DNA of 5,425 nt from Chitinophagales bacterium (GTDB lineage Bacteria > Bacteroidota > Bacteroidia > Chitinophagales > Saprospiraceae): positions 1 to 5,425 of the forward strand of contig JAAFHQ010000446.1 of the NCBI GenBank assembly GCA_013298445.1, read 5' to 3'. A program made the translations under genes and the position numbers. This document shows, in pieces, positions 1 through 5,425 of the stretch (its first letter is position 1; the number at the start of each line of letters is the position of its first letter). The notes under the pieces are model-generated. The model worked only from the letters and a program-made list of their open reading frames with translations, ran no database searches and had not been told where the DNA came from.

Positions 1-461
1 CTACTTTAGAGGAAGTATTGCGCCTGGCCAAAGGACGTATTCATTTGTATCTGGACGATAAAGATTCGGAGCCCAGTAAGGTCGCAGCTTTGCTCAAACA
101 ATACCACATGGATACTTGTGCTGTGGTATATACAAATGTGCAAAAATGCAAAGCCTGGAAACAAGCCATGCCCAGTATTCCTACCATGGTTAGCTTGCCT
201 AAACTGGTGAAAGATCGAGCCAGCCTCCAGCAATTTTTACAAACGTATCCTGTCGATATTTTAGATGGAGGGGTAAGCAGCTATACTCCTGAATTGGTGC
301 AAGCGGTGGGTGAACTGGGAGCCTGGGTGTGGCCAGATATTCAAAACCCTGGCGAAAGTCCTACCCAGTGGGACATTCCGCTGAAAATGGGAATCCGAGC
401 TTTGCAAAGTGACCATCCGGAGGCCTTGATTCAGTATCTGAAAGCCATTCAGATGCGCTGA
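1..461 (+). CDS. Glycerophosphodiester phosphodiesterase family protein, C-terminal part (5' end outside window)
   Basis: The family hydrolyses glycerophosphodiesters to glycerol-3-phosphate and an alcohol, in phospholipid turnover. The frame is open from base 3 (Thr-Leu-Glu-Glu-Val) to the TGA at 459-461, giving 152 residues. The TTG at 18 is in frame but lies inside the conserved TLEEVLRLAKGRI block, so I read it as leucine and treat the gene as 5'-truncated. The segment RIHLYLDDKD (bases 36-65) aligns with the family strand R-I-x-L-x-I-E-L-K, where Glu binds metal and Lys is catalytic; here the Glu position is Asp (54-56) and Lys is kept (60-62). Near the end, GIRALQSDHPEALIQYL matches the typical closing motif G-x-x-G/A-x-x-TD-x-P-x-x-L. 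Family members are about 250-300 residues, so roughly the first 100-140, including the HRG motif and other metal ligands, are missing. Signal peptide and cell location cannot be judged. The substrate is unknown. Confidence 0.85.
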   Translation, partial: TLEEVLRLAKGRIHLYLDDKDSEPSKVAALLKQYHMDTCAVVYTNVQKCKAWKQAMPSIPTMVSLPKLVKDRASLQQFLQTYPVDILDGGVSSYTPELVQAVGELGAWVWPDIQNPGESPTQWDIPLKMGIRALQSDHPEALIQYLKAIQMR

Positions 462-483
462 ATAGAAGTGACTCACTCAATAT

Positions 484-494
484 TGCGGCGCGCA
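484..494 (+). terminator. Very weak hairpin after the phosphodiesterase gene
   Basis: A 4-bp stem TGCG/CGCA with a GCG loop begins 22 nt after the phosphodiesterase stop codon. It is followed by a T-rich but interrupted stretch at 495-530. Two further base pairs could form beyond a T-T mismatch. The position suits an intrinsic terminator, but the stem is short and there is no clean T run, so it may be chance. Confidence 0.15.
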
Positions 495-624
495 TTAGAT
501 TTATTTCAGGATTTTCTTTCAACTGGTTGGTGTAGATGAAGGACGCAAACTTTTACATTCCAACCCAATTGCACTACAATCCGTCTTACCTACTGAGATT
601 GATTAAGCACTAAATTGGAAACTG

Positions 625-1017
625 ATGAAAAACCTAGGCATTATTGTGTTGTTTGTTTTCCTCTTGCTGGGTTGCGAAAAAGAACAGGAAAAAGAAGACA
701 TTCTCGAAACGGGAGATATCCTGATTCGTATAGAAAACACCAGCAAATTCACCTACAAGGACATTAAAGTAAAGCTTGACGAAGAGCGGGAGTACGAAAA
801 TTTATCCTCCGGCGAAACCTCTGCTTATCGACCCTTTTCCAGAGCCTACCGCTATGCGTATGTGGAGTTAAAAATCAATGGCAAACGGTATGTGCTCCAA
901 CCCATTGATTATTTTGGAGAGGAGGAATTGAAGGAGGGCAAATACACGTATCAAATCACCGCGGATAATTCTTCAAATGAATATGGGAGATTAGATTTGA
1001 CTTTTAAAGAAGATTGA
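625..1017 (+). CDS. Small hypothetical lipoprotein with acidic post-cysteine stretch
   Basis: This is a complete 130-residue protein with no assigned function. Residues 1-16 form a lipoprotein signal peptide: a Lys at position 2, a hydrophobic core (LGIIVLFVFLL), and a lipobox LLGC with Cys17 as the lipidated residue. The mature part opens with a run rich in Glu and Lys (CEKEQEKEDILE), then a segment likely to be mostly beta strand. Notable stretches are IENTSKFTYKDIKVKL (about residues 36-51), an aromatic SRAYRYAYVELKING (72-86) and YGRLDLTF near the C-terminus. I recall similar short lipoproteins annotated as hypothetical in Bacteroidota; this is memory, not a search. The ATG at 625 is preferred because the signal peptide starts directly there; upstream is only GGAA at 617-620, with no strong Shine-Dalgarno. 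The gene looks more A/T-rich than the pump genes and stands alone between a 163-bp spacer and a convergent operon. Confidence 0.82.
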   Translation: MKNLGIIVLFVFLLLGCEKEQEKEDILETGDILIRIENTSKFTYKDIKVKLDEEREYENLSSGETSAYRPFSRAYRYAYVELKINGKRYVLQPIDYFGEEELKEGKYTYQITADNSSNEYGRLDLTFKED

Positions 1018-1038
1018 GGATCACTATACTTCAAACAT

Positions 1039-1059
1039 TGCCTAAAGCGGCATTTTTTT
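1039..1059 (+). terminator. Weak intrinsic terminator candidate after the lipoprotein gene
   Basis: TGCC (1039-1042) can pair with GGCA (1049-1052) around a 6-nt loop, directly followed by seven T residues (1053-1059). It starts 22 nt after the lipoprotein stop codon, which is a sensible place for a Rho-independent terminator. The stem is only 4 bp, and the T run is also part of a sequence repeated at 1116-1141, so it may be repeat DNA and not a dedicated terminator. Confidence 0.3.
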
Positions 1060-1070
1060 AGCACAAAGGA
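1045..1070 (+). repeat. Direct repeat copy 1, partner at 1116-1141
   Basis: These 26 bases match 1116-1141 at 22 positions by eye, without gaps. Both copies run AAGCG-CA, a T-rich stretch, then CACA-AGGA. The second copy lies in the left arm of the large inverted repeat. After this first copy the CACAAA motif continues (1071-1076), but no matching right arm follows within this spacer, so it looks like a partial or eroded unit. Confidence 0.6.
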
Positions 1071-1115
1071 CACAAACAAGAGTTCGGCATCCCGAATTTT
1101 TCATAAACACTACCC

Positions 1116-1141
1116 AAGCGACATTTCTTTATCACAGAGGA
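1116..1141 (+). repeat. Direct repeat copy 2, partner at 1045-1070
   Basis: This is the second copy of the 26-base near-match described at 1045-1070, offset by 71 bp. It forms the outer half of the left arm of the large inverted repeat. Confidence 0.6.
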
Positions 1142-1150
1142 AAAAAAGAG

Positions 1151-1168
1151 GACACAAAGGACACAAAG
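1151..1168 (+). repeat. Tandem 9-mer GACACAAAG x2
   Basis: Two exact head-to-tail copies of GACACAAAG occupy 1151-1159 and 1160-1168. The opposite arm carries three CTTTGTG cores at 1190-1196, 1199-1205 and 1209-1215, spaced 9 and 10 bp. The palindrome is therefore built from short, roughly one-helical-turn units, which allows slipped pairing and changes in unit number. Confidence 0.75.
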
Positions 1169-1259
1169 CGAAGCGTCGTCAACGTCTAACTTTGTGCCCT
1201 TTGTGTCTCTTTGTGCTTTCTCTGTGAAAATTGTGTCGCTTTGGGTTCACCAGTTACGT

Positions 1260-4200
1260 TCAACCCACCAATTCCAAATCTCCCCCATCCATATCCTCAA
1301 CCACCTTCTTCACCTCCACCTTTGGCGGCAACAACTTATACAATAGCGGCGTCACAATCCGGCTCAACAAGGTTGAACTGATCAAGCCCCCAATCAAAAC
1401 CCAAGCCAGTGGCGAAATCAGCGGTGAGTTTTCCAACACCAGCGGAATCAAGCCCCCGATGGCCGTAATGGTCGTCAACAGGATGGGCAAAAAGCGCGTC
1501 TCGGCCCCTTCAGTAATCGCCTGTTCCAGGGGCATGCCTTGTTCGCGCAATTGGTTGGTGTAGTCCACCAGCAAGATCGAGTTTTTGATCTCAATCCCCA
1601 CCAGCGCAATCATCCCGATGGTGGCCACAAAGGACAAAGTTTCGCCAATCAACCACAGCATGGTCAGCGCCCCAATGATGCCCAAGGGGATGACCGACAA
1701 CACAATGACGGTACTTTTGAAAGTCCGGAATTCGAGCACCAAAATCCCCAACAAACCAAAGATGGAAATGATGATGATCGTTTCGATGCCTCCAAAGGAT
1801 TCCGCTGCGCTTTCCCTTTCCCCACCTGCCGCATAAGTGTAGCCTTTGGGGAAGGGGTATTCGGCCAGTTTGGCCAGGATTTCGTCCGTCAGTTGAGCAG
1901 TATTGTAGCCCGTTTTGACAAAACTGGTAATGCCCACATAGCGCTCCTTGTTGAAGTGCCGCAACTGTGAGGGTGAAGCACCCAGTTCTAGCTTGGCAAT
2001 CTGATTCAAAGGGATCAAAGCCCCGCTCAAGGAAGTAACGTAAATGCGGGAAAAAACCTCCAGCGCCTCCTGTTCGGTGCGCGCTACCGATACTTTAATC
2101 GAATATTCTTCGCCTTCGTTGGTGCGGAACTCACTCACATCTAAACCCGCGATGCCCATGCGGATTGTACGGGCTACTTCGGCTACAGGAATGCCCAACA
2201 ATCCCGATTTTTCCCGGTTGATGATGACTTTGAGGTCGGTTTTTTGGGTTTGTAGTGGGTTGGTCACATAAACGGTACCTTCAGTGCTTTTGACCATTTT
2301 TTCCACGGCAAAAGCCAGTTTGCGTAGGGTGTCCAAATTATCTCCCAAAATCCGCATTTCGATGGGGGCAGCTACCGGAGCACCTTGTTGAAAGCGGCGC
2401 ACCTGGATTTTAGCCCCGGGAAATTGATCAAAGGCTAGGCGCAAACTATCCGTCAGGGCCACAATATCCGGCACTTGCATTTCGGACTCTACCTGCACGA
2501 AGAGTTGGGCGTAGTTGGGCGACTGGTTGCGCTGGAACTCGTTGTAATACACCCGAGGGTTGCCTTTGCCTACGTTCGTGCTCACGGTGCGCACCCGCGA
2601 GTGCCGCCACAATTCCGCTTCCACTTTGCGGGTAATTCGATCCGTTTCTTTCAAACTGGTACCCAATGGTGCTTCAATATCCACGTTGAACATCGGTTTT
2701 TCCGATGCGGGGAACAAACTGAAACCGATACTCGGCACCAACATCAAACTCCCCATAAAAATCAAACCCGTAAACAACAAGGTCAAAAATGGATGCCGAA
2801 AACCCCACAACAAAACCACCCGGTAAGGATCGTTCAAATAGCGTTTGAAGGCCCGCATGAAAAAATTGCCTTCTGACTGCTCGTGTTGGCGCAGCAACAT
2901 ACTGGACAAAAACGGAATGATGGTGATGGCCACAAACAAGGAGGCAATCACGGTCAGCATCACCGCCATGGGCAAACTGCGGATGAACTCGCCAGAACCT
3001 TCCGGCAAAAAGGCGAGGGGCAAAAAGGCCAGAATCAAAGTGGCAGTACAACCAATCACGGCTACGCCAATCTGTTTGGTGGCCAAAATCGCCGCGTCCT
3101 TGCGGCTATAGCCCATGCGCAGAAAACGTTCGATGTTTTCCACAATCACAATGCTGTCGTCCACCAACAAGCCGAGAGATACCACCAAGCCAACGATACT
3201 CAACTGATTGAGGGTATATCCAAAAAAATTGAGCATAGCCAAACCAATCGACAAAGACAAGGGTATCGAAATCATCACCACCAAAGAAGCGCGCCAACCT
3301 AGGGGTACCAGGGTCAATATCACCAAAAATACGGCAATGGCAAAATCGCGTCCCAAGCCACCCAAACGGTGCTCCACATTCACCGCCTGGTCAAAACCCG
3401 TATCCAGTTTCATGTCGGCGGGTAATTCTTTGGCAAATTCAGCAACGACGGGTTTGATTTTTTCGTCGGCCTGGATGATGTTTTTGCGGTCTTTCAACTT
3501 GGTGATCACCCAAATGGCACGGGTGCCGTTGAAACGGGCGATATGGGCTTCGTCGGCTTCACCGTATTTTACATTGGCAATGTCGCGTAGGTAAACGACC
3601 CGCCCTTCGGCAGTGCTTTGCACCACAACGCTGCGCAAATCTTCCAGGTTTTCGAGGCTGCTGGTGGTTTCGATGTTGAATTTTTTGGAACCTACATCTA
3701 CGCTACCGCCGGGAATGTTGACGTTGTTGGCCTGAATGGCCCCCAATACCTGGTTCAAACCCAGGCGGTTTTGGGCCATTTTTTCCAGATTGACTTCCAC
3801 TTCTACCTCCCGTTCGGGGTAGGCCTGGATTTCAACTTCCTTGAGGTCGCGGATTTTTTCCAACCGTTTTTTCAACTCCTCCGCTTGCTCCTTCATGGAT
3901 TCAAAAGGCGCAGTAGGCGAAGTGATGGCGGTTTGTAAAATGGCCACATCAGAAGAAGAAGCCCGGATGATGTCCAGCAACAAAAGGTCATCGGGCAGGC
4001 TGCTGCGCAAGCGGTTTACTTCCCGGATGACGTCGTTGTTTTTGGCGTCTACGTCAACTCCGTAGGTGAATTCCAGTTGCAGGCGCAACAAACCATCGTC
4101 GCAGTCGGTGTTGATCTTTTTGATGTCCTCCAATTCGGAAAGGGCATCTTCGATAGGATCGGCCAGTAGCTCTTCGATGTCCTCCGGGCTTGCCCCCGGG

Positions 4201-4352
4201 TATACGGCCAGCACCACAAAGATGGGGGCACCAAAAGGAGGATCTTCACCCCTTGGCATATTGAACAGGGCGCTGAGCCCCAGCAACAGCACCATCACAA
4301 AAATGATGATGGTGAACTGGTAATTTTTGACGGAAAATTCGGCTATTTTCAT
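1260..4352 (-). CDS. RND efflux pump inner-membrane permease, HAE (AcrB-like) type
   Basis: Complete 1030-residue proton-driven exporter subunit, the usual family length. TM1 is about residues 12-32, followed by a large periplasmic loop to about 335, TM2-TM6 at about 336-486, TM7 at about 520-540, a second periplasmic loop to about 856, and TM8-TM12 to about 1003. TM4 carries GLLVDDSIVIVENIER with Asp398-Asp399, and TM10 carries Lys923 in GIEIKNSILLVDY; these match the AcrB proton-relay Asp407/Asp408 and Lys940. The VDDSIVIVEN form is typical of hydrophobe/amphiphile exporters, whereas CzcA-type metal exporters have a DFG-x-x-x-DGA motif. The start region MKIAEFSVKNYQFT followed by MPRGEDPPF is a typical family N-terminus. 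The gene begins 27 bp after the adaptor stop codon in the same direction, so the two are very likely co-transcribed. No strong Shine-Dalgarno precedes the ATG. The exported compound cannot be read from the sequence. Confidence 0.95.
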   Translation of the reverse strand: MKIAEFSVKNYQFTIIIFVMVLLLGLSALFNMPRGEDPPFGAPIFVVLAVYPGASPEDIEELLADPIEDALSELEDIKKINTDCDDGLLRLQLEFTYGVDVDAKNNDVIREVNRLRSSLPDDLLLLDIIRASSSDVAILQTAITSPTAPFESMKEQAEELKKRLEKIRDLKEVEIQAYPEREVEVEVNLEKMAQNRLGLNQVLGAIQANNVNIPGGSVDVGSKKFNIETTSSLENLEDLRSVVVQSTAEGRVVYLRDIANVKYGEADEAHIARFNGTRAIWVITKLKDRKNIIQADEKIKPVVAEFAKELPADMKLDTGFDQAVNVEHRLGGLGRDFAIAVFLVILTLVPLGWRASLVVMISIPLSLSIGLAMLNFFGYTLNQLSIVGLVVSLGLLVDDSIVIVENIERFLRMGYSRKDAAILATKQIGVAVIGCTATLILAFLPLAFLPEGSGEFIRSLPMAVMLTVIASLFVAITIIPFLSSMLLRQHEQSEGNFFMRAFKRYLNDPYRVVLLWGFRHPFLTLLFTGLIFMGSLMLVPSIGFSLFPASEKPMFNVDIEAPLGTSLKETDRITRKVEAELWRHSRVRTVSTNVGKGNPRVYYNEFQRNQSPNYAQLFVQVESEMQVPDIVALTDSLRLAFDQFPGAKIQVRRFQQGAPVAAPIEMRILGDNLDTLRKLAFAVEKMVKSTEGTVYVTNPLQTQKTDLKVIINREKSGLLGIPVAEVARTIRMGIAGLDVSEFRTNEGEEYSIKVSVARTEQEALEVFSRIYVTSLSGALIPLNQIAKLELGASPSQLRHFNKERYVGITSFVKTGYNTAQLTDEILAKLAEYPFPKGYTYAAGGERESAAESFGGIETIIIISIFGLLGILVLEFRTFKSTVIVLSVIPLGIIGALTMLWLIGETLSFVATIGMIALVGIEIKNSILLVDYTNQLREQGMPLEQAITEGAETRFLPILLTTITAIGGLIPLVLENSPLISPLAWVLIGGLISSTLLSRIVTPLLYKLLPPKVEVKKVVEDMDGGDLELVG

Positions 4353-4379
4353 TTTGAATAGGTTCGGGTCATTTAGGGT

Positions 4380-5425
4380 TTATTGGATCACTTTGACTTT
4401 ACTCCCATCTTCCAGGTAGGGCGCCCCTGAAGTAACCACCTGGCTACCCGCAGTTAATCCCGAGGCAATGATGGCTTTGTTTTCAAAAATTTGGCCGATG
4501 CTCACTTCGGTGCGTTTGACCGTATTGTCGCTTTGCAGCACGTAAACGAAAGCTTTGGTGCCACTACTTTCAACCAAGGCATCGATGGGCACAATGGGGT
4601 GGGCACCATCTTCTTTGGGGTAAATATTCAGGGAGGCAATCAAGCCTACGGCCAGGCGTGGCATGGTGCCCGTGAAGGCAAACTCGGCGTCGAAAGTGCC
4701 ACTTTGTGGATTGCCTACATCGGCCAACTGGCTGACTTTGGCCGCGAAATTGCGGTTGGGGTAAGCGTCCAGACGAACCTCGGCGCGGTCGCCCAGCTTA
4801 AGTCGGGCCCAATCTCGGTCGACGAGGCCACTTTTGACCACCCAATCGGCCTGAGCCGATCCAAGGATGTAAAAAACGGGCGTTCCTGGGCCAACCACTT
4901 CGCCCTGGTTCATCAATTTTTTGACCACTTTGCCGCTGATCGGCGAGCGGATTTCGGAATAACTCTGGTTGTAGCGGGCGATTTGCAGGTTTTGCTCCGC
5001 AACGCTCAAACCCGTGGTGGCATCCTGTACCTGTTCGAGAGTGGCTACACTATCGGCATAGAGGTTTTTGGCGCGAGTAAGGTCGCGTTTGGACTTGCCA
5101 ACCGCTTCATTGGCTTGTTGTACCTGGGCGTTGATTTCGGTGAGGTTGAGGGTCGCCAACAACTGACCCTGGCGTACAAAAGCGCCTTCCTCCACCAAAA
5201 TGCGGGCAATGATGCCCCCAGTTTTGAACGCAGGCCGCGCCTCATTGGACGCAGAAACGATCCCCGAAACCTGTACGGGTACTGAGATGACTTCGCTGTT
5301 GACATCTACCACTTTTACGGGAATTGAAGTGTCGGGTGCGGGTTTGTTGGTCTCGGCGCTGTGGTCTTTTTTGCCACAAGCTGCCAAAATCAACAAAGAA
5401 AGTACTAGGAAAAAATGGTGAATTT
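4380..5425 (-). CDS. RND efflux periplasmic adaptor (membrane fusion protein), lipoprotein; extreme 5' end outside window
   Basis: This subunit links the permease to an outer-membrane channel. Its signal peptide runs to the window edge: residues IHHFFLVLSLLILAACGKK are in frame from base 5423, with lipobox LAAC and lipidated Cys at 5376-5378. The TTG at 5394-5396 falls inside this hydrophobic core and is therefore not the start. The codon cut by the edge is NAA; if it is AAA preceded by ATG, the full protein is 349 residues. Counting from Cys as 1, the first lipoyl half is about 54-75 (GGIIARILVEEGAFVRQGQ), an alpha hairpin is about 79-141, and the second lipoyl half is about 143-171 (IRSPISGKVVKK, the usual R-x-P-x-x-G motif). 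A beta-barrel spans about 176-256 and a membrane-proximal domain runs to the end (about 332). The short hairpin is normal for adaptors of this kind. The first gene of the visible pair, it must have its promoter and any regulator beyond the right edge. Confidence 0.93.
   Translation of the reverse strand, partial: IHHFFLVLSLLILAACGKKDHSAETNKPAPDTSIPVKVVDVNSEVISVPVQVSGIVSASNEARPAFKTGGIIARILVEEGAFVRQGQLLATLNLTEINAQVQQANEAVGKSKRDLTRAKNLYADSVATLEQVQDATTGLSVAEQNLQIARYNQSYSEIRSPISGKVVKKLMNQGEVVGPGTPVFYILGSAQADWVVKSGLVDRDWARLKLGDRAEVRLDAYPNRNFAAKVSQLADVGNPQSGTFDAEFAFTGTMPRLAVGLIASLNIYPKEDGAHPIVPIDALVESSGTKAFVYVLQSDNTVKRTEVSIGQIFENKAIIASGLTAGSQVVTSGAPYLEDGSKVKVIQ

Larger units (their letters stand above)
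1112..1246. repeat. Long imperfect inverted repeat (intergenic palindrome)
   Basis: The arms run about 1112-1168 and 1190-1246, around a loop of about 21 nt. Pairing is visible in blocks. ACCCAAGCGACA (1112-1123) pairs with TGTCGCTTTGGGT (1234-1246), with one extra base. CACAGAG (1133-1139) pairs with CTCTGTG (1220-1226). The tandem GACACAAAG units (1151-1168) pair with the three CTTTGTG units at 1190, 1199 and 1209. The middle of each arm is A- or T-rich and pairs imperfectly. The element fills the gap between two convergent genes, ending 13 bp from the permease stop codon. It could form a long RNA hairpin read from either strand and act as a two-way terminator, or be one copy of a dispersed palindromic repeat family. 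It contains no transposase gene. Confidence 0.8.

Noticed and set aside
6..476. Minus-strand open frames at 6-233 and 261-476
   Set aside because: They are antisense to the phosphodiesterase, whose plus-strand frame carries conserved motifs at both ends of the segment.
496..503. TAGATTTA and, at 611-618, TAAATTGG, as Bacteroidota -7 boxes (TAnnTTTG) for the lipoprotein gene
   Set aside because: Each misses one consensus base, neither has a TTG -33 box at the right spacing, and the second lies only 6 nt from the start codon.
1625..1640. CACAAAGGACAAAG inside the permease gene, resembling the intergenic repeat unit
   Set aside because: It is a single short match within conserved coding sequence, with no palindrome around it; chance is the best explanation.
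1231..4323. Numerous plus-strand and alternate-frame minus-strand open frames of 60-145 codons over the permease gene
   Set aside because: All overlap a complete 1030-residue RND permease with intact motifs. Their translations are low-complexity (His/Gln/Arg- or Ser/Lys-rich), as expected of shadow frames.
4353..4379. Seven-codon minus-strand mini-ORF in the adaptor-permease spacer, whose TGA overlaps the permease ATG
   Set aside because: It is too short to support, has no ribosome site, and its overlap with the start codon is likely chance. Coupling through the adaptor stop 27 bp away is a simpler explanation.
4491..5285. 264-codon open frame on the plus strand, opposite the adaptor gene
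   Set aside because: It lies wholly antisense to a well-supported adaptor with recognisable domains. Its protein shows no domain I recognise, and the open frame is explained by the codon use of the real gene.

Overview
The window reads as an ordinary stretch of a Bacteroidota chromosome. This is an inference from four things: a small lipoprotein of a type I associate with that phylum, an acidic stretch after a lipidated cysteine, start codons without a clear Shine-Dalgarno sequence, and an intergenic palindrome built from CACAAAG units. A Saprospiria-like member is possible, but the sequence alone cannot fix the genus.

Layout. Bases 1-461 (+) hold the C-terminal part of a glycerophosphodiester phosphodiesterase whose start lies before the window. 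Bases 462-624 are a short spacer with no convincing promoter and one dubious 25-codon ORF. Bases 625-1017 (+) encode a 130-residue lipoprotein of unknown function. Bases 1018-1259 separate convergent genes and contain the most structured DNA here: an imperfect inverted repeat of about 135 bp (1112-1246), an internal tandem 9-mer, a second partial copy of the arm sequence at 1045-1070, and a weak terminator-like hairpin. Bases 1260-5425 hold a minus-strand pair transcribed right to left: a periplasmic adaptor lipoprotein (membrane fusion protein), then 27 bp later a 1030-residue inner-membrane RND permease of the hydrophobe/amphiphile (AcrB-like) type.

How the genes fit together. The adaptor and permease form two of the three parts of an RND efflux pump. 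The permease takes substrate from the membrane or periplasm using the proton gradient, and the adaptor links it to an outer-membrane TolC-type channel. No channel gene or regulator lies in the window; either could lie upstream of the adaptor, past base 5425, or elsewhere. The adaptor runs off the right edge: an in-frame signal peptide continues upstream of the TTG at 5396, so that TTG is not the true start. The two plus-strand genes show no functional link to the pump.

I found no tRNA, rRNA, CRISPR array, insertion sequence or transposase, and nothing I would call a new biological system. The best leads are the palindromic intergenic repeat and the possible surface-export signal on the small lipoprotein.
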